In this document: in pieces, positions 56,191-64,000 of the stretch
Numbering within the stretch: the first letter of the stretch is position 1
How the letters are laid out: each line of letters starts with the position of its first letter
Assembly (NCBI GenBank): GCA_019638395.1
Contig: JAHBTX010000004.1
Location: 370,411 to 434,410 of the forward strand
DNA: 64,000 bases
Source of the DNA: Cyclobacteriaceae bacterium
GTDB lineage: Bacteria > Bacteroidota > Bacteroidia > Cytophagales > Cyclobacteriaceae
Reading direction: 5' to 3'
Notes under the pieces: generated by a model
Told to the model about the DNA's origin: nothing
Databases searched by the model: none
Seen by the model: only the letters and a program-made list of their open reading frames with translations
Translations under genes and position numbers: made by a program

Positions 56191-58344
56191 ATGCGCCACC
56201 TCGCTTTTCTTCTCCTCTTTTTAATTGGTTGTTCTACACCACCCAAAGAATACAAAACCTGGAATACCTACAATGGTTCATCCGAAGCAATCAAATATTC
56301 TTCACTCACACAAATTGACACGGCCAATGTTGCCAACCTGCAAGTTGCGTGGACATACCGAACCGGTGATGCCGATACAATAAATGGATCGCAAATACAA
56401 TGTAATCCCATTATAGTGGATGGCATATTATATGGTGTGGGGCCGCAAATGAAATTATTTGCCATTGATGTCGCTACCGGAAAAGAGAAATGGGTTTTCG
56501 ATGCCAATGCACAAACTGATTTTGATGAAAACCGGACTGTGTTTCATATTATGATTAACAGCCGCGGGGTAGCGTATTGGACAGACGGCAAGCAAGACAA
56601 ACGCATTTTCTTTACAGCTGGTTCGCTTACCTACGCAGTTGATGCCACCACCGGAAAAGCGATTTCCACATTCGGCAAAGGTGGTTTTATTGATTTGCAT
56701 GAAGACCTGGATCGCGATGTTAAAGATCAGTTTGTAGTCAGTACTTCGCCAGGTATAATCTATAAAAACTTACTCATTATGGGTACACGCGTAAACGAGG
56801 CACCACCCAGTGCCCCGGGCCACATCCGTGCGTACGATGTTATTACCGGAAAGCGCCAATGGATTTTTCATACCATTCCACAACCCGGTGAGTATGGCTA
56901 TGAAACCTGGGACGATAAAAATGCGTGGCAACACATCGGTGGTGCCAATGTGTGGAGTGGATTTTCATTAGATGAAAACCGTGGAATTTTATTTGCACCT
57001 ACCGGCTCGGCTGCGTACGATTTTTATGGTGGCAAGCGCAAGGGCTCCAATCTGTTTGCCAATTGTTTACTGGCGTTAGATGCCAACACGGGCAAACGCA
57101 TCTGGCATTTTCAATTTATACATCATGACTTGTGGGACAAAGATTTACCTACACCTCCGGCATTGGTTACTCTCAATCACAAAGGAAAAAAGATCGATGC
57201 TGTAGCACAAACCACAAAAAACGGAATGGTATATGTGTTTGAGCGCGAAACCGGAAAACCTGTTTTTGAGATTGAAGAAATACCCGTTGATACCATTAGT
57301 GAACTGGATGGCGAAAAAGTTTGGCCCACGCAACCAATACCCGTAAAGCCACCTCCCTTCTCGCGCCAGACGCTAACATTAGATGATATCAATCCGTATT
57401 TACCCGATACTACACGCGCACGGTTATACCGCGATATGTTGGGTTATCGCTTTGGCAACATGTTTATTCCACCAGGCAAAACGCCTTCACTAATTTTTCC
57501 GGGGTATGATGGCGGTGGCGAATGGGGCGGCCCTGCATTCGATCCGGCCACGGGAATCTTATATGTAAACGCCAATGAAATGGCGTGGATCATGAAGATG
57601 ATTGAAAACAAACCCACAGAAACAAAATCAGAAACGTGGTTAACAGCAGGGCAACGTTTATATACACAGCATTGCACCACTTGTCATGGTGCTGATCGCA
57701 AAGGCACCGGCAATAATCCCACACTTATAAATATCAAATCAAAATATAATTCAACCGCTTTCGCGGAATTGTTAACCACCGGTCGCAGAATGATGCCCGC
57801 CTTTCAACAATTAAAAGCTGAAGAAGTTCAGGCGCTTGCTTCATTTATGTTAGAGCAGCAACAAGAACAAACCAATGCCTTCAAAACAGATGCAGCTCCA
57901 TTCGATAGTGTAAACTTTGTTCCGTATCGGTTAAGTGGGTACAATAAGTTCATCACACCCGATGGTTATCCGGCAATTAGTCCACCGTGGGGAACATTAA
58001 ATGCTATTAACCTGAACACCGGTGAGTTTGCGTGGAAAATTCCGTTGGGTGAATATGAAGAACTGAAAGCGCGCGGCATTGCACCAACCGGTACCGAAAA
58101 CTATGGTGGCCCTGTAGTTACGGCCGGTGGTTTGGTTTTTATAGCTGCAACCCGCGATAAAAAGTTTCGCGTTTTTAATAAGACTACTGGCAAGCTTTTA
58201 TGGGAATATGCCTTACCTGCTTCTGGCTTTGCTACGCCCGCTGTATATGAATTAAATGGAAAACAATATGTGGTAATTGCCTGTGGTGGTGGAAAATTAG
58301 GCACTAAACCAGGCGATGCGTATGTAGCTTTTGCACTTCCTTAA
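56191..58344 (+). CDS. PQQ-dependent dehydrogenase with a fused cytochrome c domain, lipoprotein
   Basis: The ATG at 56191 begins MRHLAFLLLFLIGCSTPPKEY, a lipoprotein signal; an in-frame extension to 56089 runs through the hairpin and is rejected. The 717-residue protein is an eight-bladed PQQ propeller (WNTYNGSSEAIKYSSL, WTYRTGDAD, GRILFAPTGSA-like blade repeats, YGGPVVTAGGLVFIAATRD) with a cytochrome c domain inserted near residues 480-560 (CTTCHGADRKGTG, MMPAFQQLKAEEVQALASF). It should oxidise an alcohol or sugar in the periplasm and pass electrons to its own heme. The substrate and the source of PQQ are not shown by the window. Confidence 0.9.
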   Translation: MRHLAFLLLFLIGCSTPPKEYKTWNTYNGSSEAIKYSSLTQIDTANVANLQVAWTYRTGDADTINGSQIQCNPIIVDGILYGVGPQMKLFAIDVATGKEKWVFDANAQTDFDENRTVFHIMINSRGVAYWTDGKQDKRIFFTAGSLTYAVDATTGKAISTFGKGGFIDLHEDLDRDVKDQFVVSTSPGIIYKNLLIMGTRVNEAPPSAPGHIRAYDVITGKRQWIFHTIPQPGEYGYETWDDKNAWQHIGGANVWSGFSLDENRGILFAPTGSAAYDFYGGKRKGSNLFANCLLALDANTGKRIWHFQFIHHDLWDKDLPTPPALVTLNHKGKKIDAVAQTTKNGMVYVFERETGKPVFEIEEIPVDTISELDGEKVWPTQPIPVKPPPFSRQTLTLDDINPYLPDTTRARLYRDMLGYRFGNMFIPPGKTPSLIFPGYDGGGEWGGPAFDPATGILYVNANEMAWIMKMIENKPTETKSETWLTAGQRLYTQHCTTCHGADRKGTGNNPTLINIKSKYNSTAFAELLTTGRRMMPAFQQLKAEEVQALASFMLEQQQEQTNAFKTDAAPFDSVNFVPYRLSGYNKFITPDGYPAISPPWGTLNAINLNTGEFAWKIPLGEYEELKARGIAPTGTENYGGPVVTAGGLVFIAATRDKKFRVFNKTTGKLLWEYALPASGFATPAVYELNGKQYVVIACGGGKLGTKPGDAYVAFALP

Positions 58345-58388
58345 CTTGCAAAAAAAGCCCATCTTTACGACTCATTAATAAGTAAACC

Positions 58389-58859
58389 ATGCAAATTACA
58401 AAACACAAAGTAGCCGGAATTCATTACACCTTAACGGATAACGATGGTAAAGTTCTTGATTCAAGTTCGGGGCGCGAACCGTTGTACTATATCCACGGCA
58501 TTGGAAATTTAATTCCCGGTATGGAAGAAGGTTTGGAAGGAAAAGTGAAAGGCGATAAATTCAATATTAAAGTTGCTCCTGAAAAAGGATATGGTGTAAA
58601 AGAAGAATCACTGATGCAGCAAGTTCCGCGTTCAGCTTTCGGAACCCAGGAAGTAAAAGTTGGAATGCAGTTTCAAACCAATCAAGGTCAGGTGGTAACC
58701 GTAACGCATGTTGGCCTTGAAGCAATTACCGTTGATGCCAATCATCCTTTGGCTGGCGTAGAGTTAAACTTTGCTGTTGAAGTAATGGAAATTCGTGAAG
58801 CCAGTGCCGATGAAATTTCACATGGTCACGTACACGGCCCAGGCGGCCATCATCATTAA
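58389..58859 (+). CDS. FKBP-type peptidyl-prolyl isomerase, SlyD-like, His-rich tail
   Basis: A 156-residue protein with an FKBP domain (HYTLTDNDGKVLDSSSGREP, YYIHGIGNLIPGMEEGLEGK) and a SlyD-type insert-in-flap region (VPRSAFGTQEVKVGMQFQTN, then VDANHPLAGVELNFAVEVM). The C-terminus is HGHVHGPGGHHH, a metal-binding tail like the shorter forms of SlyD. It catalyses proline isomerisation and may help insert nickel or another metal. A terminator follows at 58895. It starts 44 bp after the quinoprotein stop. Confidence 0.92.
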   Translation: MQITKHKVAGIHYTLTDNDGKVLDSSSGREPLYYIHGIGNLIPGMEEGLEGKVKGDKFNIKVAPEKGYGVKEESLMQQVPRSAFGTQEVKVGMQFQTNQGQVVTVTHVGLEAITVDANHPLAGVELNFAVEVMEIREASADEISHGHVHGPGGHHH

Positions 58860-58894
58860 TCTTAATTCATTAATCTTATTTTCATACAAACGAT

Positions 58895-58925
58895 AAAGGG
58901 TTGGCTTGCGCCAACCCTTTTCTAT
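58895..58925. terminator. Convergent terminator between FKBP and the SusCD operon
   Basis: AAAGGGTTGGC (58895-58905) and GCCAACCCTTT (58910-58920) are perfectly complementary with a 4-base loop, followed by T. It separates the plus-strand FKBP gene from the minus-strand lipoprotein gene and can serve both. Confidence 0.88.
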
Positions 58926-58945
58926 TAAGAAACATCTACCTAAAC

Positions 58946-59494
58946 CTAATCTACATCCGTGAAGTTAACAGATGCAGACCTAAGATAGATCGTACTGCCG
59001 GGCGCCCCCCGGCCTACGGCAAACATTTTACCGTCAGCATTGGTAGCACTTACCAGCGTAATGGTAAGGCTTTTATCTCCATCGTCAACACCATCCGCTA
59101 CTGCTCTGATGCCGAGATTTACAAAATCAAAATCAGTTGTACCCGCAGGGGTTTGATTTCTTCTGATTACAATTGTGCCCCCTGTAGCTGTGGCCGTTCC
59201 GCCAGGTGTTGTAACAGTAAAGTCGGTACCCAATACAGCGGTGCCGCTGAACGAATACGTAACGGTTACATCCGAAAGGCTGCCGGTAGCTACTTCAATA
59301 CGGAGGTTCTGAGCAGTTGTTGATGTTTCAGCAACTGTTCTGTTGATAGCTGCAATGGTACCGCCTGTGTTTGCAAACGCTACATAGCCTGGCAATTGAA
59401 TTACTTTTATTGTTTGATCTTCCAGATCAAAATCAGTGCAAGCTGTAAATACAATAGCTGCACACCATACTATCAGGATTTTTTTCATATTCAT
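58946..59494 (-). CDS. Lipoprotein of the SusCD operon with a Calx-beta-like domain
   Basis: A 182-residue lipoprotein (MKKILIVWCAAIVFTACTDFD, the Met at residue 3 being an equally good start). The mature protein has Thr/Val-rich beta strands (VTYSFSGTAVLGTDFTVTTPGG and GTIVIRRNQTPAGTTDFDFV) that resemble Calx-beta repeats. It lies 5 bp downstream of the susD gene and is the last gene of the operon. It may be a surface glycan- or peptide-binding protein of the SusCD system, but the ligand is unknown. Confidence 0.75.
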   Translation of the reverse strand: MNMKKILIVWCAAIVFTACTDFDLEDQTIKVIQLPGYVAFANTGGTIAAINRTVAETSTTAQNLRIEVATGSLSDVTVTYSFSGTAVLGTDFTVTTPGGTATATGGTIVIRRNQTPAGTTDFDFVNLGIRAVADGVDDGDKSLTITLVSATNADGKMFAVGRGAPGSTIYLRSASVNFTDVD

Positions 59495-59499
59495 TTCTT

Positions 59500-60942
59500 T
59501 TAATTTTCAAACCACATGGGTACATCGGTCAATACATCATTGGGTGTATTGATATTGGCTGCACGTTCAACCGGTGAATACAACAACCGCTTTAACATAG
59601 TAGTGATGGTTGAACCCGGTGCTGCTGCTTGAATATCCGGTATTTTAGTTCTGCGAACATGATTCCACGAAACAATCGGGCACCAGAACGTAGCCAGGTA
59701 TTGTTGTTCGCCAATGGCAACGAGTTGTTGTGCTTGTGTCAGCGGATTAATATCGGGTAATCCGGTAACGAATGTCGTGATCTGACCAGTAGTAAGTGTT
59801 TGCTGTGCACCGGGAATAGTTTGTCCCCAGAACTGCAACGTTTCGGTAACGGCCTGGCGATACAATGCATTGGCATCTCCTGCAAAGGCACCTTTTGCAA
59901 CCAATTCCGCACGATAAAAAGTAATCTCAGCAGGGAGCAACCAAATGTCGGGCAGATTACCGCGAATAAGATTATTGGAATAACGGGCTTCTGCATTAGT
60001 TGGAAATACTCCTATTTCTGATTCGGCATAATTACCCGCTGTTCCATCCACACAATAAAGTTGCAAGCGTGGATCGCCCTCCAATAAATCGCGCATAACA
60101 GGCGATGGTCCAAAATAATTAGTGGTTTCGTTAGAACCCGTTCCGAATGCAGTTACGATTTGTAACCATGCATTTTGATTTCCGGTAGTGCCGGGATAGC
60201 GCAGCATTGCAGCTTGCGTATTACTGGAAATGTATGGCTCATTCAAAGCAGTTGTAATTTGTGCATCTACTGATGTGTCCTTATTTCGCAGCAACATCAA
60301 CACCCGTATTTTCAACGAGTTTGCAAACGCGCGCCAGTTGGTCATGTTTCCACCATAGATCAAATCGCCTTGCGTTACATTAAAGTTTCCTGTTGCCGGC
60401 ATCGCATCAATCAGGTCCATTGCTTCATCCAACATGGCAACAATACCTCGTAGCACATCTTCTTGTGCATCGTATTCCGGTTGAGGAAACTCGGTAGCAT
60501 TAAGTGCTTGCGAAAAAGGAATATCGCCAAACAAAGAGGTAGCATCCAGAAAAGCCAGGGCTTTAAGTGTAATCGCAATAGCGGCCACATTATTATTAGA
60601 TTCTCCGGCCGCCCGTGCATCTTTTTCAACCAGCGTAAGATTGGGAAGCACAATCGCGTAAAGCATACCCCATTGATTGCTGGATAAAAAACCGCCAGCT
60701 GCACCACCACCAGCCCGGGGCGAGTTAAAAGTTGCTGATGCATGTTGGTACACATCAACCATGCGGGTACCAATCTCGGTAGTAGTTCTGTTGCTGTATT
60801 GAACAATTGCAAAAGGTAAAACTGCATTCGGATCAGCTTTGGACGCTAACAATGGGTTGCGATTGATGTCCAACTGATCGGCACACGACAATGGGATCAT
60901 CATTGAAGCGGCACTTATAAATATGATTAATAGTCGTTTCAT
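59500..60942 (-). CDS. SusD/RagB-family outer-membrane lipoprotein
   Basis: A 480-residue lipoprotein with signal MKRLLIIFISAASMMIPLSCADQLDIN. It matches the SusD-like-2 branch: NRNPLLASKADPNAVLPFAI, several TPR-like helical pairs (AAIAITLKALAFLDATSLFGDIPF, NVTQGDLIYGG) and an end with WNHVRRTKIPDI. SusD caps the SusC channel on the cell surface and captures the substrate. The SusD-like-2 branch often goes with non-glycan or generalist substrates, so peptide or glycan cannot be decided. It is 19 bp downstream of the SusC gene. Confidence 0.92.
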   Translation of the reverse strand: MKRLLIIFISAASMMIPLSCADQLDINRNPLLASKADPNAVLPFAIVQYSNRTTTEIGTRMVDVYQHASATFNSPRAGGGAAGGFLSSNQWGMLYAIVLPNLTLVEKDARAAGESNNNVAAIAITLKALAFLDATSLFGDIPFSQALNATEFPQPEYDAQEDVLRGIVAMLDEAMDLIDAMPATGNFNVTQGDLIYGGNMTNWRAFANSLKIRVLMLLRNKDTSVDAQITTALNEPYISSNTQAAMLRYPGTTGNQNAWLQIVTAFGTGSNETTNYFGPSPVMRDLLEGDPRLQLYCVDGTAGNYAESEIGVFPTNAEARYSNNLIRGNLPDIWLLPAEITFYRAELVAKGAFAGDANALYRQAVTETLQFWGQTIPGAQQTLTTGQITTFVTGLPDINPLTQAQQLVAIGEQQYLATFWCPIVSWNHVRRTKIPDIQAAAPGSTITTMLKRLLYSPVERAANINTPNDVLTDVPMWFEN

Positions 60943-60961
60943 ATTTTTCTATTTTATAAAA

Positions 60962-63900
60962 TCAGAATGTAAGACGAACATTAAATCCAATGCTTCTTGT
61001 AGAAGGAACTGCGGCACGCTCTACACCAAAGCCATCGGCACCGGCACCAAACAAATTTGCTTCAGGATCGATGTGCGGAACCTTTGCATATAACAAGGCA
61101 ATGTTTCTACCTTCCACGCCCACCTGTAGTTGCTTTACAAAGCGAGTACCTAATATGTGTTGAGGTACAGTATAAGAAAGTCCAAGTTCGCGTAGCTTCG
61201 CAAATGAAGCATCAAAAATAGTTGCATCGGCTGCACCACCCGGTGCCAGATTGTTCCAGAAAGTTTGTGCACTGCGAACCGGTATATCGTTTTCACGGAA
61301 TGTTCCATCGCCATTGGCAAGCACACCATAGGTATCAATAAATGTTCCTCCCCGATTAACAGCTGTTTCTGCAGCGTCACCTGCTATCCAAAGGTATTGA
61401 ACGGTGGCTGAATGAATCAATCCACCGCTGCGCCAGTCTATCGTACCTGACAATGTAAAGCCTTTATAAGAAAATGAGTTCACAAAACCCATTGTAAAAT
61501 CTGGCATTACACTTCCGCGTGTAGCAACTGGTCCCGACTGACGTAATCCATTAGCGGGATTGATAATCGGGCGACCACTTACCGGGTCGGACAAGTAGGT
61601 TGTGGTGAACAATTGGAATTCGCGACCGGGCACAGCGACTACTTGAATATTGTTAAACTCACTGGCAATTAAAATACGCTCGGTTCCTTCAGTCAAACTC
61701 TTTACAGTAGACTCATTATGTGTAAAGTTTACAATCGAATTCCATTTGAAATTTTTGCTATTGATCACTTTGGCTTCCAATGAAATTTCTACACCTTCCT
61801 GCACTACCTCGCCTACATTTAATGTTTGCGTTGCAAAGCCGGTTGATTGCGGAACTGGAACAGCCAGAATCTGATTCTTGTTGCTTGAATTAAAGTACGA
61901 CACATCCAGCGTTAAGCGACTATCCAGAAATTGTAATTCAGCACCCACCTCAAATGTTGTTTGTCGTTCTGGCAATAGATTAGTAGGAGGAATTCTGTTC
62001 TGTGCCTGGAATCCTAATCGACCATTGAATGGAAAATTTTGATTGAGGCTATATTGACCGGTGGCAACAGCAACGGGTATGAAGTTAAAATCAAGTTGGT
62101 ATGGATTGGTATCATTACCTACTTGTGCAAGGCTTGCCCGTAGCTTTCCATAGTTTAGAACTTTACTTTTCATTCCCAACGCATCGGTAACCACTACTGC
62201 CAGGCTGGCGGAAGGATAAAAGTAAGATCGGTTATCGGCTGGTAGTGTTGAAGTCCAGTCATTTCTACCCGTAATGGATAACGTTGCCCACTCTTTATAA
62301 CTAAGGGAAGCTTCGCCATAACCACCGAATAATACCTGCTCGGCAAATGCACGGGTTGGCACATTTGATAACGCATTTGATGGATTGAATAACTCCGGAA
62401 TACTCAGGCTTTGTGAAAACAAGGTTTCAGCACTGAGCCCGCGTTTGTTGTAATTAAATCCACCTAATACTTTCAAATTAAGATTACTGCCAAAATCCTT
62501 GAAGTAGGTAGCGATTAAATCAACATTCAATTGCTTACGATTGATTTTATCAATTGTAAAATCACCCGTGGCACGACTACGTGTACCCACCCTATTGGTG
62601 ATCAATCTATTATCCTGATCAAAATCGTATCCGATACGAGCTGTAAAGTTTAATTCTTGTATAGGACTGTACGTAGTCTCAAAGTTTCCAAGAAAACGTT
62701 CGTCATTACGTTCATTTTTATTTTCGTGTTGAATCCAGAAAGGATTATTGTCAAGCGCACCTGCAAAACCTAACTGGTTACCATTCTCATCTATCCAAGG
62801 CTTAAAGTTTTTGAAATTGGTTGAACGGACAAAACCAACCAGGCCAAACACGTTCGGATCATTTGCTCCGGCTACTCCAGTACCTTGCGATTGGGTAGAA
62901 ATGTATTGAATTCCAAAACGGCTCTTCAACTTGTCGGAATGTTTCATGCCTGCATTGAAACTGGTTGTCAGGCGATCGAGTTCGGCATTAGGTAAAATAC
63001 CCAGCTGGTTTAGCGAAGTAATACTCAATCGGTAATCGCCCTTATCATTACCATCGCTGAAGGCAATGTTATTGATTAACGTGCGATCCGTTCTGTAAAA
63101 ATCCTTGTAGTTATCTTTATAGACTTGTAGCGCTACACGATCGCCAGTTCCCAATTCGGTAACTTCTTGCCCAACTATACGAGGCCCCCAGTTAGCTGCT
63201 GTTGCCGTTGAATCGTATTTAAAGTTTGCACCACCAGCATATTCATTCTGATATTCAGGGATACGAAACAGATTATCAAATCGTACCGATGAGTTTACAG
63301 TAACCGTTGCACGGCCTTGTTTGCTCTTCCCCTTCTTAGTGGTTACCACAATTACACCTGCTGCTGCCCGCGAACCATATAAGGCAGTTGCTGCTGCACC
63401 CTTCAACACGTTGATAGATTCAACATCGTCCGGATTAATTACCGCTGATCCACCGGCAAAATCACGGTTACCGGTAATGCGTGATGTAGTATTATCCTGC
63501 GCATCATTAATCGGCATTCCATCTACCACCCAAAGCGGATTGTTTCTACCACTTAAAGATGAAACCCCGCGAACAATAATTTTAGTCGATCCACCGAGGT
63601 TACCTGAACTCTGAGTTATAGTTACACCCGTAACTTTTCCTTGCAATGCATTTAAAATGTTTGCTTCACGCGAAACAGTTAGGTCTTCAGATTTAATCCC
63701 TGAAATTCCATATCCTAACTCACGCGATTGCTTCTCAACACCCAGCGCGGTAACCACCACTTCGGAAAGCTGTGTTACATCAGCTCCAAGTACTGCATCA
63801 ATTGTACTCCTTTCGTTAATGGCAACTTCAAGAGATTGAAACCCGATAAACGAGAATACCAGTGTGCCAGTCGTTTCTGAAACACTCAATCGGTATTCGC

Positions 63901-64000
63901 CATTTGAATCGGTAACTGTTCCTACTGCTGTTCCCTTTAGCAATACGTTCACACCCGGAAGTGTACTTCCATCCTCAGCCGATGTTACTCTTCCGCTTAT
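60962..64000 (-). CDS. SusC/RagA-type TonB-linked outer-membrane transporter, 5' end outside window
   Basis: The reading frame stays open to the right edge (ISGRVTSAEDGSTLPGVN is read at 64000-63947), so the true start lies outside; the visible part is about 1012 residues. An N-terminal carboxypeptidase-regulatory-like domain (GTVTDSNGEYRLSV) is followed by the TonB plug (VLNALQGKVTGVTITQSSG, WVVDGMPINDAQD, INVLKGAAATALYGSRAAAGV) and a long beta-barrel ending with a C-terminal Phe (GFNVRLTF). It forms the outer-membrane channel of the SusCD pair and imports its substrate with TonB energy. Confidence 0.95.
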   Translation of the reverse strand: MSGRVTSAEDGSTLPGVNVLLKGTAVGTVTDSNGEYRLSVSETTGTLVFSFIGFQSLEVAINERSTIDAVLGADVTQLSEVVVTALGVEKQSRELGYGISGIKSEDLTVSREANILNALQGKVTGVTITQSSGNLGGSTKIIVRGVSSLSGRNNPLWVVDGMPINDAQDNTTSRITGNRDFAGGSAVINPDDVESINVLKGAAATALYGSRAAAGVIVVTTKKGKSKQGRATVTVNSSVRFDNLFRIPEYQNEYAGGANFKYDSTATAANWGPRIVGQEVTELGTGDRVALQVYKDNYKDFYRTDRTLINNIAFSDGNDKGDYRLSITSLNQLGILPNAELDRLTTSFNAGMKHSDKLKSRFGIQYISTQSQGTGVAGANDPNVFGLVGFVRSTNFKNFKPWIDENGNQLGFAGALDNNPFWIQHENKNERNDERFLGNFETTYSPIQELNFTARIGYDFDQDNRLITNRVGTRSRATGDFTIDKINRKQLNVDLIATYFKDFGSNLNLKVLGGFNYNKRGLSAETLFSQSLSIPELFNPSNALSNVPTRAFAEQVLFGGYGEASLSYKEWATLSITGRNDWTSTLPADNRSYFYPSASLAVVVTDALGMKSKVLNYGKLRASLAQVGNDTNPYQLDFNFIPVAVATGQYSLNQNFPFNGRLGFQAQNRIPPTNLLPERQTTFEVGAELQFLDSRLTLDVSYFNSSNKNQILAVPVPQSTGFATQTLNVGEVVQEGVEISLEAKVINSKNFKWNSIVNFTHNESTVKSLTEGTERILIASEFNNIQVVAVPGREFQLFTTTYLSDPVSGRPIINPANGLRQSGPVATRGSVMPDFTMGFVNSFSYKGFTLSGTIDWRSGGLIHSATVQYLWIAGDAAETAVNRGGTFIDTYGVLANGDGTFRENDIPVRSAQTFWNNLAPGGAADATIFDASFAKLRELGLSYTVPQHILGTRFVKQLQVGVEGRNIALLYAKVPHIDPEANLFGAGADGFGVERAAVPSTRSIGFNVRLTF

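Noticed and set aside
1..64000. tRNA, rRNA, CRISPR array or classical IS element
   Set aside because: No cloverleaf, rRNA core sequence, regular spaced repeat array or transposase frame was found on either strand by reading.

Overview
The window looks like a chromosomal segment of a free-living aerobic member of the Bacteroidota, most likely a Cytophagales-type lineage. The evidence is a SusC/SusD pair, a fused cbb3 oxidase CcoNO with a mono-heme CcoP, TPR-CHAT proteins, many lipoproteins, a biosynthetic arginine decarboxylase, and promoter boxes of the TAnnTTTG type. No rRNA, tRNA, CRISPR array or classical insertion sequence was found.

Layout. 0-8.2 kb: the end of a hydroxypyruvate isomerase-like gene, two tandem exported TPR-CHAT proteins with an intact and a broken VOC gene beside them, a GT4 glycosyltransferase and a DUF1801 protein. 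8.2-17 kb, mostly minus strand: a GH32 lipoprotein, a histidine kinase, an SDR, folA, fmt, a DUF4143 ATPase cassette, nth and a NamZ-type (DUF1343) lipoprotein. 17-30.3 kb: a LolE-like permease, a coiled-coil lipoprotein, a small PepSY-like secreted protein, a sigma-54 activator converging on a hybrid histidine kinase, a MarR/GNAT pair, a dolichol-phosphate-mannose-synthase-like GT2, a GmhB-like phosphatase, and a divergent arginine decarboxylase/ureohydrolase pair with a structured leader between them. 30.3-40.2 kb: a second DUF4143 cassette, M14 and M13 metallopeptidases, the mobile mystery A/B (HTH-Fic) pair, a deoxyhypusine synthase-like gene and a GxxExxY cassette. 40.1-46 kb: argS, GNAT, two glutathione peroxidases, DinB, LiaF-like and DUF4288 genes. 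46-52 kb: the operon ccoNO-ccoQ-ccoP-ccoG-ccoH-TauE/SafE. 52-58.9 kb: a tandem Usp, a J-domain protein, SUI1, Fe/Mn SOD, a DUF4349 lipoprotein, a PQQ-dehydrogenase/cytochrome c lipoprotein and a His-tailed FKBP. 58.9-64 kb: a lipoprotein, SusD and SusC operon running off the right edge.

The most notable non-obvious structure is a set of three single-gene cassettes. Each encodes a protein ending in a D...ExK (PD-(D/E)XK-like) signature, and each sits exactly between palindromes or inverted repeats: two DUF4143 AAA ATPases (13799-15053 and 30344-31551) and one GxxExxY protein (39698-40145). They are inserted cleanly between housekeeping genes and look like minimal nuclease-plus-palindrome elements. 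Second is a multi-stem leader RNA candidate (29225-29341) in front of the ureohydrolase gene. Third is an upstream element (55 bp, 44 identical) plus an identical 15-bp leader shared by the superoxide dismutase gene and a small secreted PepSY-like gene 35 kb away. All start choices, alignments and structures were made by eye.
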